DNA from: Hordeum vulgare subsp. vulgare
Lineage: Eukaryota > Streptophyta > Magnoliopsida > Poales > Poaceae
Length of the DNA stretch: 64,000 nucleotides
Assembly (NCBI RefSeq): GCF_904849725.1
Contig: NC_058519.1
Location: forward strand, 537,858,316-537,922,315
Direction of reading: 5' to 3'
Each line of letters opens with the position of its first letter. The first letter of the stretch is position 1. Under the pieces are notes generated by a model. That model was not told the DNA's origin, ran no database searches, and saw only the letters and a program-made list of their open reading frames with translations. The translations under genes and the position numbers were made by a program. This document shows positions 1-9,700 of the stretch, piece by piece.

Positions 1-209
1 AATCATTTCGGAGTTTTTCTTCCGTTTGGACTCCGTTCCAAAATCAGATCTGAAAAGAGTCAAAAACACGGAAAAAACAGGAACTGGCACTTGGCACTGA
101 ATTTATAAGTTCGTCCCAAAAAGATATAAAAAGGTACAAAAAACATACAAAGAAGGCAAGATAACAGCGTGAAACCATCAAAAATTATAGATATGTTTGA
201 GATGTATCA
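1..209 (-). mobile_element. Start of a gypsy-type LTR, cut by the window edge
   Basis: Read on the minus strand, an LTR-like sequence begins at 209 with TGATACATCTCAAACATATC. This is close to the TGATACGTCTCC-type LTR starts common in Triticeae gypsy elements, and it runs out of the window at base 1. It directly abuts the copia LTR remnant at 210, so it marks a nested or recombined junction. No coding sequence is visible. The family is not certain. Confidence 0.5.
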
Positions 210-1645
210 GTCCCCTCCTTATTGATCCAGCAAGAGAGGGAGGAGAAGTAGACGGATCACAACTAGCACGATGGCCTCGTGGTGATGGTGGTGGAGAAAT
301 CCTAGCATGGCTTCGCCAAGCACCTCCAGAACTACGAACGAGGGAGAACATGAGAGAGGGGAGGTCATAGGGCATGTAAATTCTTGTGTCCAGCCCTTGT
401 GCCTCCTCCCCATTGTATATAGGGGTGTTGTAGGGCTCGGGGTGCAGCGATAGCCACTTCTCCAAGGAGGGGAGTCGGCCAAAGGGGGAGGAGTGCCCTA
501 CAAGCCAACTGGAGGGTCCTCCGCCTGTGGGTTTACCTTCCCCTGGGAGCATGGGCCTTAGGGGGCTGGTGTGCCTGGCCCTATAAGGCTAGGACGCCCC
601 TTACACACCATGTATGCCCTAGGTGCGGGAGGGATCCTTCCAGGCTCCTCTGAAACCCTGTGGAACATTTCGAAAGCTTCGTGATACAATAGTGATAAAA
701 CCCAAAACTTTTCCGATAGCCAAAATACGACTTCCCATATATAAATCTTTACCTTCAGACCATTCCGAAGATCCTCGTTAGGTTCGTGATCTCAGCCAGG
801 ACTCCAAACAACATTCGGTCACTAATGTACATATCCCAAAACTACTCTAGCCTCACCGAACGTTAAGCGTGCGGACCCTATGGGTTCGAGAATGATGTAG
901 ACATGGCCGACACACCTCTGCGGTCAATAACTAATAGCGGGACATGGGTTCCCATATTGATACATACATATTCCACGAAGATCTTCATAGGTCAAACCAC
1001 GATGCCAAGGATTCAATTAATCCCGTATGTTGTTCCCTTTGTCCAGCGGTATGTTACTTGCCCGACATTCGATCATCGGTATCTCCATACCTAGTTCAAT
1101 CTCGTTACCCGCGAGTCTCTTTACTCGTTCCCGTAATACCAAATCCTATTACTAACTCCTTAGTCACATTGCTTGGAAGCTACTTGTGATATTGTATTAC
1201 CATGTGGGCCCACAGATACCTCTCTGTCATACGAAGTGACAAATCCGAGTGTCGATCCATGCCAACTCAACAGACACCCTCGAAGATACCTATAGAGCAT
1301 CTTTATAATCACCTAGTTACATTGTGACGTTTGATGCACACAAGACATGACTCAGGTATCACATAGTTGCATGATCTCATGGTCTTAGGAACACGTACTT
1401 GACATGCACAAAGCAATAGCAATAAACTTAGTGATACAATCAAATGTTATGCTTAAGGTTTGGGTCTTGTCCATCACATCATTCTCCTAATGATGTGATC
1501 CCATTATCAAATGACAACTCATTTCTATGGTTAGGAAACCGTAACCATCTTTGAACAACGAGCTAATCTAGTAGAGGCTTACTAGGGACTCTGTATTGTT
1601 TATGTATCCACACATGTATCTGAGTTTTCAATCAATAGAGGGGGC
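210..1645 (-). mobile_element. Truncated copia LTR (Angela/WIS/BARE-like), reversed
   Basis: The reverse complement follows the copia LTRs at 30493, 37538 and 50880 block by block. Shared stretches include the GATCACATCATTAGGAGAATG segment, the 'tcaagtacgtgttcctaagaccatgag' block, the ATCGAATGTCGGGCAAGTAA block and the GGAGTCC(C/T)GG block. About the first 100 bases of the LTR, including TGTTGGAAATATGCCC, are missing at the 1645 side. The other end stops at the gypsy LTR at 209. It is more diverged than copies A and B, so probably older. The small ORFs across it are chance. Confidence 0.8.
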
Positions 1646-1656
1646 TAACGCACTAG

Positions 1657-2236
1657 CTTTTCAAGATTATTAAACAAGACCCGGCTCATATTCAAGAAGA
1701 TGACCCGGCCCTTGGGGCTACATGTTGAAGTTTTCAAGGTTATTAAACAAGACCCGACTCATCTTCAAGAAGATGACCTGGCCCTTGGGGGCTACAGGTT
1801 GAAGTTTTCAAAGTTATTAAACAAGACCCGGCTCATCTTCAAGAAGATGACCTGGCCGTTGGGGGCTACAGGTTGAAGTTTTGAAGGTTATTAAACAAGA
1901 CCCGGATCATCTTCAAGAAGATGACCCGGGCCCCTACAGGTTGAAGTTTTTAAGGTTATTAAACAAGACCCGGCTCATCTTCAAGAAGATGACCCGACCC
2001 TTGGGGGCTACAAGTTGAAGTTTTCAAGGTTTTTAAACAAGACCCGGCTCATCTTCAAGAAGATGATCTGGCCCCTGGAGGCTACAGATTGAAGTTTTCA
2101 AGGTTATTAAACAAGACCCCGCTCATCTTCAAGAAGATGACCCGGCCCTTGGGGGCTACATGTTGAAATTGTCAAGGTTAATAAACCAAGACCCGGCTCA
2201 TCTTCAAGAAGATGACCCGACCCTTGGGGGCTACAC
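1657..2236 (+). repeat. Tandem array of about eight 74-bp units
   Basis: About eight direct copies of a 74-bp unit run head to tail. Each unit contains ATTAAACAAGACCCGGCTCA, TCTTCAAGAAGATGACC and CTTGGGGGCTACA. One unit near 1930 is shortened by about 7 bp and the others differ by a few substitutions. The CTTGGGGGCTA core resembles a polypurine tract. The array sits just beyond the 3' end of the antisense gene of the neighbouring gypsy element, where Tat/Ogre-type elements often carry tandem subrepeats. Confidence 0.9.
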
Positions 2237-4991
2237 GGGGATATATGGAGTAATTTATTACACAACACCATACCTCGTATCTTTTCTTCATCATATTTAC
2301 GAGGCCAACTTCCATGTCGCGGCTTATGGAGAGGTAGTTTAGATATCCCGCATGCAGTTCTTCAAAGTCCAGTTTCTCAATATTGGGAAGCTCAAGTTTA
2401 GCTTTCCCTTTTTCTATTTTGGTTAAGACATCCTTGGCAGTATGTTTAGCCAACACATTAAAGACGGGCGTCATGTGACATGTCCCAGTAATGACGACAA
2501 CTTCTTCTTTAACCATGGCATCTTTGGATGACCTCAGTGGGCTTGGTGGTTTGAGGTTTTCTCTCTGACTCGGGTCCACGGTCGCATTGTCAGTTTCTGC
2601 TCGGTCGACTTGAATGTGAGGGATATTATCCATAGCACTACTCTCAGGAGGTTCAACATAAGTTTCAACTAGTTCAACCGGAGCATCACAGATAGAGGCA
2701 TCTGTTTCCTCCACTTCGGGTGCTTCATTATTTTGGACTGACCTGTCGGTTTTCCTTTTTCTTCGCTTGAGCCCTAAAAAGAAAAGTTGAGGTATTTATA
2801 ATGACATGTAAAGTATTGAAGCAACTGCTAATAAAACAAGTAGTGATGTACCCTGGGAGACGAACAAGGGGTGGCAATTTTGAAGACGCTGAATCGCCAG
2901 ATGAACGAGGAGACACCTATTACAGTGGGAAATCTTGTGAGTTTGAGCAATTGACAAACAGGGTACAGTTGATAAAGAAAGAGAAAGCACGAGAGTGTAG
3001 CGTTTACGACTAGAGGTTTTCTCAGGAAGACCCTCCATAAGATCACCTGAGGAGCTATGGGTGTGGCGTTTTGGAGTATATAAAGCCTTCTTCAAAAGGA
3101 AGTTAAGGATCCAAATGAGCATATGGATGATTCATAGGAACTTTCCTAGAAACCTGTCTTGGAGGTCTTTCCAAGGAAATATTTGAGTCACAAGATATTG
3201 AAATTACCTTAGCATCTTCAGCATCACTTTCAACGTCATCCCCCTGTGAATAAATTAAATGATTAGAACAACATGTGACGCACTAAGGGGACAATCTAGA
3301 CATTTAGCTCAGAAAGTTCTTCAATGTTCTGTGACTCGCCCACAACGGATGACTCGCCTGCACCTGTTTTGGTTTTCTTCTTCTTCTTTGCGGCAGTCTT
3401 GACCTTTTTAACGGGTGGCTTGGTTGGTCTACGTTTCTAGAAGGGCGCGTTGTCCTGTAGCAGTATAAAAGAGGGGAAGTTAATTCTCCAAAGATCAAAG
3501 AAAATACCAAATAAGGCGGGTGATGGTTGAATATATTTACCTCACGAGCCGGATTCTGGATGCAGAATGGTTTCAAACCAATTTTTGAACATACTTCTTC
3601 GGGCTCACCACATAGCTTCTTCACAAGGCTATTAACTTCTTAAGAGTCAAGCATTACATTGGTGAAGTGTTGAGAATTGTTTAAGTCGCCGTTATAATAG
3701 CACATCAGTCCATCTCGGCGGCTTAAGGGCATAATACGCCATTCCACCCACCATCGGATCAAGTCAACACCGATCAAGCCATTGGCGTTCAAAGCTCTAA
3801 GTTTTTCCCAGACAAAAGTGTGGGCGGCTTGTTCTTCCAGGGTCAGTGCACCGGGGAGCTAGAAATCCATTGGAAGACGCTCTTCTCAGTAACCCGAGAG
3901 AGGATTTTGCTGAGCAGGTGCGGTATTATTGCAATAAAACCAAGCTTTCCCCTAGCCCTTGGGGTGACTGGGCAAGGTGACAGCAGGAAAATCGCACTCA
4001 CGCTGCATCTGGATTGTGACTCCACCGAGTTCTAAGCTGGGGCCATCAGCCCATTCTGTCTGGCGATTCAAATAGAAGAACTCCCTAAATAAGGTAACGG
4101 TGGGTTCTATCCCTAGGTACGCCTCGCAGAAGACTTGAAACTGAAATAAATTACTGATTGAGTTGGGACCTAGTTCTTGGGGGTGGAGGTTGTAGAAGTT
4201 GAGAGCGTCCCGAAAGAATTTTGAACCAGGGGGAGAGAAGCCTTGTTCTAGATGATCAGTGAAAACCACAACCTCTCCTTCGGCGGGTTGAGGCCGTACC
4301 TCTCCAGCGGCGGCTCTCCATCCGATCATCTCCTTAGAAGACAAAGTTCCTACTGACACGCATCGCTGCAGGGCGGCATCACCAATTTCTGAGGGCAACC
4401 ATTCACTTTTTGATGGTTCCAACATGCCGACAGGTTCAGGAAGGAAACAGGCTGCATAAGTATGATTGGCGGGTTATTCTAACGAACAAAAATTGTTTGA
4501 GGAAGCGAGGAGTTCGAGATACAAACAATGAGGAAGTTCACAATACTTGAGTCGCCTTAATGAAAAGGTGGTTCATAGAGATGGCGAGTTGCAAAATATT
4601 TAACAAGTCGTCGTGAGGGTGAAAATGACTTATGAAGGAAATGTGATATCAGATTCCACTAAGTACTAGACAAATAGTTTTCTACCAAAGTGTACAGAAA
4701 GACGGATCTACCAATGGTACGCAAAAAGGAATCTAGTAGTCCTAGACGACAGTAAAATATGGGGTAGCAACAGATAGTATTCATGAGGTTTACGTAAAAT
4801 ATCCAGGAAGTTTATGCGAGATTTAGATCTCTACTTTTCCCGCAACCTATCGTTGGGGAAGATTTTCATCAAGGAATCAAATAGATCTGTAATGGCGATG
4901 AATATAGGATGAACCCTATGAACTCTGTTAAACTACAGTGAGCGACCTAAGCAGATCCAGTACAAGAAACAAAAGGCTTACCTGATGGCAT
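2178..4991 (-). pseudogene. Antisense gene of a Tat-like gypsy element (broken)
   Basis: A gene-like unit on the strand opposite to the flanking LTR. A 10-nt coding exon (ATG at 4991-4989, exon end 4982, donor GTAAGCC) joins in frame to an exon starting at 4451 (acceptor TATGCAG). The joined protein runs to the stop at 3952. It holds a segment with GFSPPGSKFFRDALNFYNLH and FQFQVFCEAYLGIEP, typical of the plant 'putative gypsy type transposon' domain (Pfam Transposase_28). Beyond the stop the same protein continues: WRIMPLSRRDGLMCYYNGD about 3760-3700, KKLCGEPEEVCSKIG near 3600, and a donor at about 3541. The C-terminal part is at 2714-2178 (KLDFEELHAGYLNYL, SRDMEVGLVNMMKKRYE). In-frame stops make it a pseudogene. 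The molecular function is unknown. Confidence 0.72.
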
Positions 4992-5161
4992 TGACGGAGG
5001 TGGAAAAGGTTCGCGGTTCGAAGTAGAAGACGCGCGACGGCGGAGCCCTCGTACCGGAGAGCTTGACGATGGGATGTGCGGCGACGATGCGATGCGGGCT
5101 CGAGCTCGAGGTAGAAGACGAAGAAGAGGAGCAGGGTAAAAGTAAAATAGATATCCTTGTT

Positions 5162-5172
5162 GGTATTTAAAG
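5162..5172 (-). promoter_or_regulatory. TATA-like box of the antisense gene
   Basis: The minus strand reads CCTTTAAATACC about 170 bp upstream of the proposed ATG at 4991. It is followed by a pyrimidine-rich, GC-rich leader and a canonical donor. This fits a cellular-type Pol II promoter for the antisense unit, pointing away from the LTR. It is an inference from position and sequence only. Confidence 0.4.
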
Positions 5173-5472
5173 GCCGGAGCGGAAATGGAAAAGGCAGGCG
5201 TGGGAATCTAGGAGTCGTAGTAAATTTCAGAGTTGATGGCGCCTCGATTGTCGGGCCAAACGAATAAGCTAAAGGAGCCGTTGGAGTGATGCCATAAAGA
5301 TCCCTAACATCTCGGGATAGCTGACATCATCAACAAATGGAAGAGGAGACCAAAAGGATATTACAAGCCGATGTTTCTTCCATTGGAAGACAAGTTTGGA
5401 TTATGTGTGAGCCGCCAAGAATACGAGAAAGGTTTATAAACGTGAACGAGTTCAAGTCAATCTAAGGCCTAA

Positions 5473-6016
5473 TGTTGGAGATATTATCCCGCCATGAGAC
5501 CCTCCTAAGAGGCCGGGTCAAGATGATGGCGGCTCAAACATTCATGTTCAAGACGGGCCATGACTTATCAAGCACAAGGCACAAGGTGAAGCCAGAAGAG
5601 CCGGTTGTAGCCCAAGACATAAAGATGACGACTTATGGCCCATATAGAAGAAGGGCCTCGAGAAGTTTCCTTGCGATAAAAGTAAGGCGAGTTAAAGATA
5701 TGTCAAGTCACGAATTATACGTGACCCGAACTCTTGTAATCCTAGGGCCTCGACCTGTATATAAAGACGGATCTCTAGGTCTGATAGGGTTAAGTTATCA
5801 CTAATTGAGAGCTAGGCCAGACGAATCCGCACCCTTGTAATCGATTTGCACATAATTATACACAAAGCAGGACGTAAGATTTTACCTCGATGAGAGAGGC
5901 CGAACCTCGTTAAAATCGTCTCTTGCTCCCTATAACCCCTTTGAGTCGCCACATGGTTGCGATGCCCCCATCACTAAGTCCTCTCAGAAGGACATCTGCC
6001 GTGACAAACCACGGCA
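5473..6016 (+). mobile_element. LTR of a Tat-like gypsy element
   Basis: About 544 bp beginning TGTTGGAGATATTATCCC and ending near CCACGGCA. It holds a TATA box (TATATAAA, 5758-5765) and a U5-like stretch with CAGGACGTAAGATTTTACC and GGCCGAACCTCGTTAAAATC, which is characteristic of grass gypsy LTRs. With the antisense gene and tandem array upstream, it reads as the 3' LTR of an element whose pol and 5' LTR were lost. Exact ends are uncertain because the partner LTR is absent. Confidence 0.65.
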
Positions 6017-6208
6017 ACCTCCCTCCTTGTTGAGCAATGAAATTCCCTTAACCCTGCAAAAATACTTAGATGAATATTAGACATTGTATTATCACACATG
6101 TAATGTATGCTTGATATCAATGAAGGCGCTTTTGGCGCTGCCATTTTGTCCAAAGAAAAGCACATGTTTTGTTCTAATCTCTCGACACGGCATCCAAACC
6201 TTCAACTT

Positions 6209-6375
6209 TATACTCCCTCTATTTTGAAATATAAGTATTTTTTTAAAGATTTTATTATAAATTACATAAAAAAAATAAGTAAACTTATACTCTAAAGTAT
6301 GTCTATATTCTAAAGTCCGTAGACTAAAAAAACTTATACGCCGTAGTCCAAAAAACTTATACAGCGTATTACCAC
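6209..6375. mobile_element. Degenerate Stowaway-like MITE
   Basis: It starts TACTCCCTCTATTTTGAAATATAAG, the usual Stowaway terminus. The inner part 'aaacttatactctaaagtatgtctatattc' is shared with the intact MITE at 15651. The far end has lost the expected CGGAGGGAG terminus. It lies about 220 bp upstream of the ankyrin gene TATA box. Confidence 0.6.
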
Positions 6376-6597
6376 CAAATCTTACATATACCAGATCCAC
6401 TTGTCACACACTCTCTCTCTCTCATCCAGGGCCGAGCCTGAGCCGGAGCCTGAGCCTGAGCCGGAACCAAGCCGCGCGAGGGTCGTGTGATATTCATTCA
6501 CGCTCTACCCCACCCGTATCAGCCGCGCATCACACTTACTCGTGGACCCCCACACCCAATTCACCGCGCAGTTACTTTACCCCCATCAAGAGCCCAC

Positions 6598-6604
6598 TAT
6601 ATAT
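6598..6604 (+). promoter_or_regulatory. TATA box of the ankyrin-repeat gene
   Basis: TATATAT lies 133 bp upstream of the chosen ATG at 6737, preceded by CCAAT-like CCCAATTCACC near 6555. A short CT run (6410-6424) and a hexamer-rich GAGCCT/GAGCCG stretch (about 6433-6466) lie further upstream. The box argues against using the in-frame ATG at 6542, which would precede it. Confidence 0.6.
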
Positions 6605-6736
6605 GACGCCTCGGCGAGCTCCCGTCGCGCCCTCCCCCTTTCAAGTCTTCCCCACCCTGCCGAGAGACAGACACGGAAGAGATCGAAGCAGAGTGGAGCT
6701 CCGTACGCCGTCCGTCAACAGGAGCAAGCTTCTAGA

Positions 6737-9700
6737 ATGGCGGTGCTGCTGCGCCCGGCGGCGATCGCCGGCGGCCGGCAGGTCTGGCCGGTGGCGGAGG
6801 ACCAGGCCGACGCGGCGGCGGCGGCCTCCCAGCGGCTCGTGGAGGCGGTGGCGCGCGGCGACTCCAGGGAGGCGGGCGAGCTGCTCGCGTCCGGGCGCGC
6901 GGACGTGAACTACGCCGGGGTGGTGTGGCTCGACGCGCGCCGGGTGGCGGAGGCGGCGCTGCGGGAGGGCGCCGCCGCCGAGCTGCGCGCGTCGCGGGAG
7001 GAGATCCGCGCCGACGTCTCGCCGCTCTTCCTCGCCGCCGGCAACGGGGACGTCGCGCTCGTCCGCGCGCTGCTCGTGAGTGCTTGGCTCCTCCCTCCCC
7101 TGCTCTCGTCGTTTTTGGGACTTGCTCTGCTGCCGTTTCCCGTCTGCTTTTCGGTTTGGAGAGCACGGCCATGCTGCTTTTCCGTCGGTTTTGATGCGTT
7201 TAGCCAGGAATGCGAGCTCCGTTTTGGCTTATTATGACCGGCGTTTCATCCATAATTTGTAGAGTACTAGTACAATCGAACACCCAAACACACATTTTTC
7301 ACCTTGGAAGAAATAAGTCTAGGAAAGGAAACATGGAGAGCGTGCGCCGCTCAAAATTTGAAGTGCCATAGGGCGTAGGCCGGACTAGCTTAGCTGCGCT
7401 TTTATCTTTACCGAGTCGGCGAAGACTTTCAAAAAACATTTTCGAATGGTCTCAGCGGGCGCTGGCAACTCACGGATGTACTACAAGTACAACACACTGT
7501 CTGTATCTCATCCATGTAGTACTCCCGCATAGTTCAGTGTACCTGATGGATAGATAGGAGTAGAAGGTTGGCCATCTACTTCCGTTCCATTCCAAATGAA
7601 AAAGCTTTGAGCTCATCATAGTTCAGTCTACTATATAAATGCACGCGCCAGGACAAATCCCATTTTCGTGTAGGTTTAGACACGCATGCCAGCCCCCCCT
7701 CTCAAATCTCATTTACGCGCTCGGCCTGGCCCCTCCTACTAATCACTTCCTACCCTCCAAAATGGAGTTATATTAGACATAAAGAACATTCATTACGAGA
7801 TATTTTGCAGACCCCAATCATGTGTTCCCTCGCCAGTCTTCACTTGAGGAGCTCCAACCCATTTCTCTGCAATTAGTTTCTCGAAGAGGGGCTACCAAGT
7901 AGTAGTACCAACCCGCATGGCTGCGATGGGGACCATGCTGTGCTTTGCGTTTGCAGTTCCTCTTTAATGCGTGTACGGACACATTTTGTTGTCTTGCCAT
8001 GATACAAGTCGTGAAACGGATGGGGGCATGGAGCCGGCCATGGAGCTTACGCAGAGAAGCTTCCTGGACACGCCTTCTAGTAGGAGCATGCCCTAGATAT
8101 ACGTGTGTGTGTGTGTACAGTATATATGTGCATCGATCGAGGTCTAGACATACCGTATATACATACATACATACGTCCTGACATGTTACTGTACAGTACA
8201 TTGCCTACAAAACAAATTATTTCCTACGTACATTTTTTGTAGTAGTAAAACTGAGGTTGGTCCACAAGGCTACGCACGCTGCTGCGTTGGGGAGAGATGT
8301 AATGGAGTATTTTAGCGACGAATTGGGGGGACAACGGTAGATGGGTTTGACTTTAACCCTGACCCATCCGTGCTTTGTTTACTGCTGCCGATAATATAAC
8401 GAATCAGGTAAGTAGTAGTCGAAAGCACAGGTGCCCAGCGGTTGATGGTACTCCAGTCCAGTGGTGCTGCTAATCAAGTTTACCACTCTACAAAACAGGC
8501 AAAGGGAAGAGCTCAACCTCTGAACCTCAACGCTTTGGCCGAAACCAATATATTCCCCCCTCGTGAGCGCGGTCGGGGTTGGTATCACGTGACCCCCTCA
8601 CTCAGGGTCAGGGTCCCGTCCCCCTCGACCCCCAGAGTCCCAGCACAGTTCATCCTACGTCCGTGTCTTTGTCTTGTGTAGTGCACACTCCAGTAATCCT
8701 CAGATTTGTTGGATCCCATGGTACTATGCCTTGGCCTTTGGTAGTTGCCACCTGGGCCTGATCACTGATCACGGCCTCACGTGCCTGTCACGCGTAATCA
8801 TGCAAGATCGTTCTGCTCTACGAGGTTAAGGGCGTGTGTGTCTCGCAACAGGTGGTGGAGGTGGAGGCGAGGTGAGATCCATGATCTATCTACGTGGCTT
8901 GCAGTGTCCGGCCGGTTGATCCGCCGGTGTCATGGGGCGGCCCCGATGCGCTATGCCAACTCCATTGAATGGGATTGACAGGGGAGTAGGTTGCAATGGA
9001 CGGGGCCGAGCACGAGCAGGAGCACGCACCCGGCCGGCCATGCCATGTACTCCTACTACCAGTAGTCTTTGCCTTGCAGGCAAAGCGCACGGCGCATGGG
9101 TACCGGCACTCTCCCCTGATCCCTTCCAAGGCCAATAAATGCCATCGCCATTCGCCAGGGACAGGAGTCCCATGGCCGGCGTGGCCCTCGTCCCAGAGGC
9201 GCATGCTTTGCTGCAGCATCTTGCTTGTTTGGAGCTCTTCGTTTGGCTCGCTAGCATGGAAAAGGGATGCGGCCGAGCAGGCAACACATCTCAACTCTGC
9301 TCTGCTGGGTCTTCCGGATCAAGACAATTTAGGGCTGAACCTCGTGCGTTTTGTAAGCGTGAAGCCGATCCCAAAACCTGCTAGAGCTCATCCGGGCCGG
9401 CACTGCTCGCTCAGCGGAACCACACGGTCCGCATCTGCCGTCCGCACATGCCGGACGCTAGCTGATCCAATACGTCCAAACCGCCCCAGCTGTATTTGAT
9501 CACGCCATGAAACCTAGCCCCTTGAGATTGAGATGCTGAGCCCCAAGCCGGCAAGTAGGCCAAGGACGGCCAACCTTCTCCGTCCTCCGTGGAAGCGCCA
9601 TCAAAGACACCGACGCATGTCCGTCCCAGTGCGATGCATCACAATCACATGCCCGATCGCATCGCATCGCTCGCTCGGCCTCTGCATGGCACCCCTGAGC

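Noticed and set aside
5472..5804. 110-residue ORF on +
   Set aside because: It lies wholly within the gypsy LTR and spans its TATA box; no protein family likeness.
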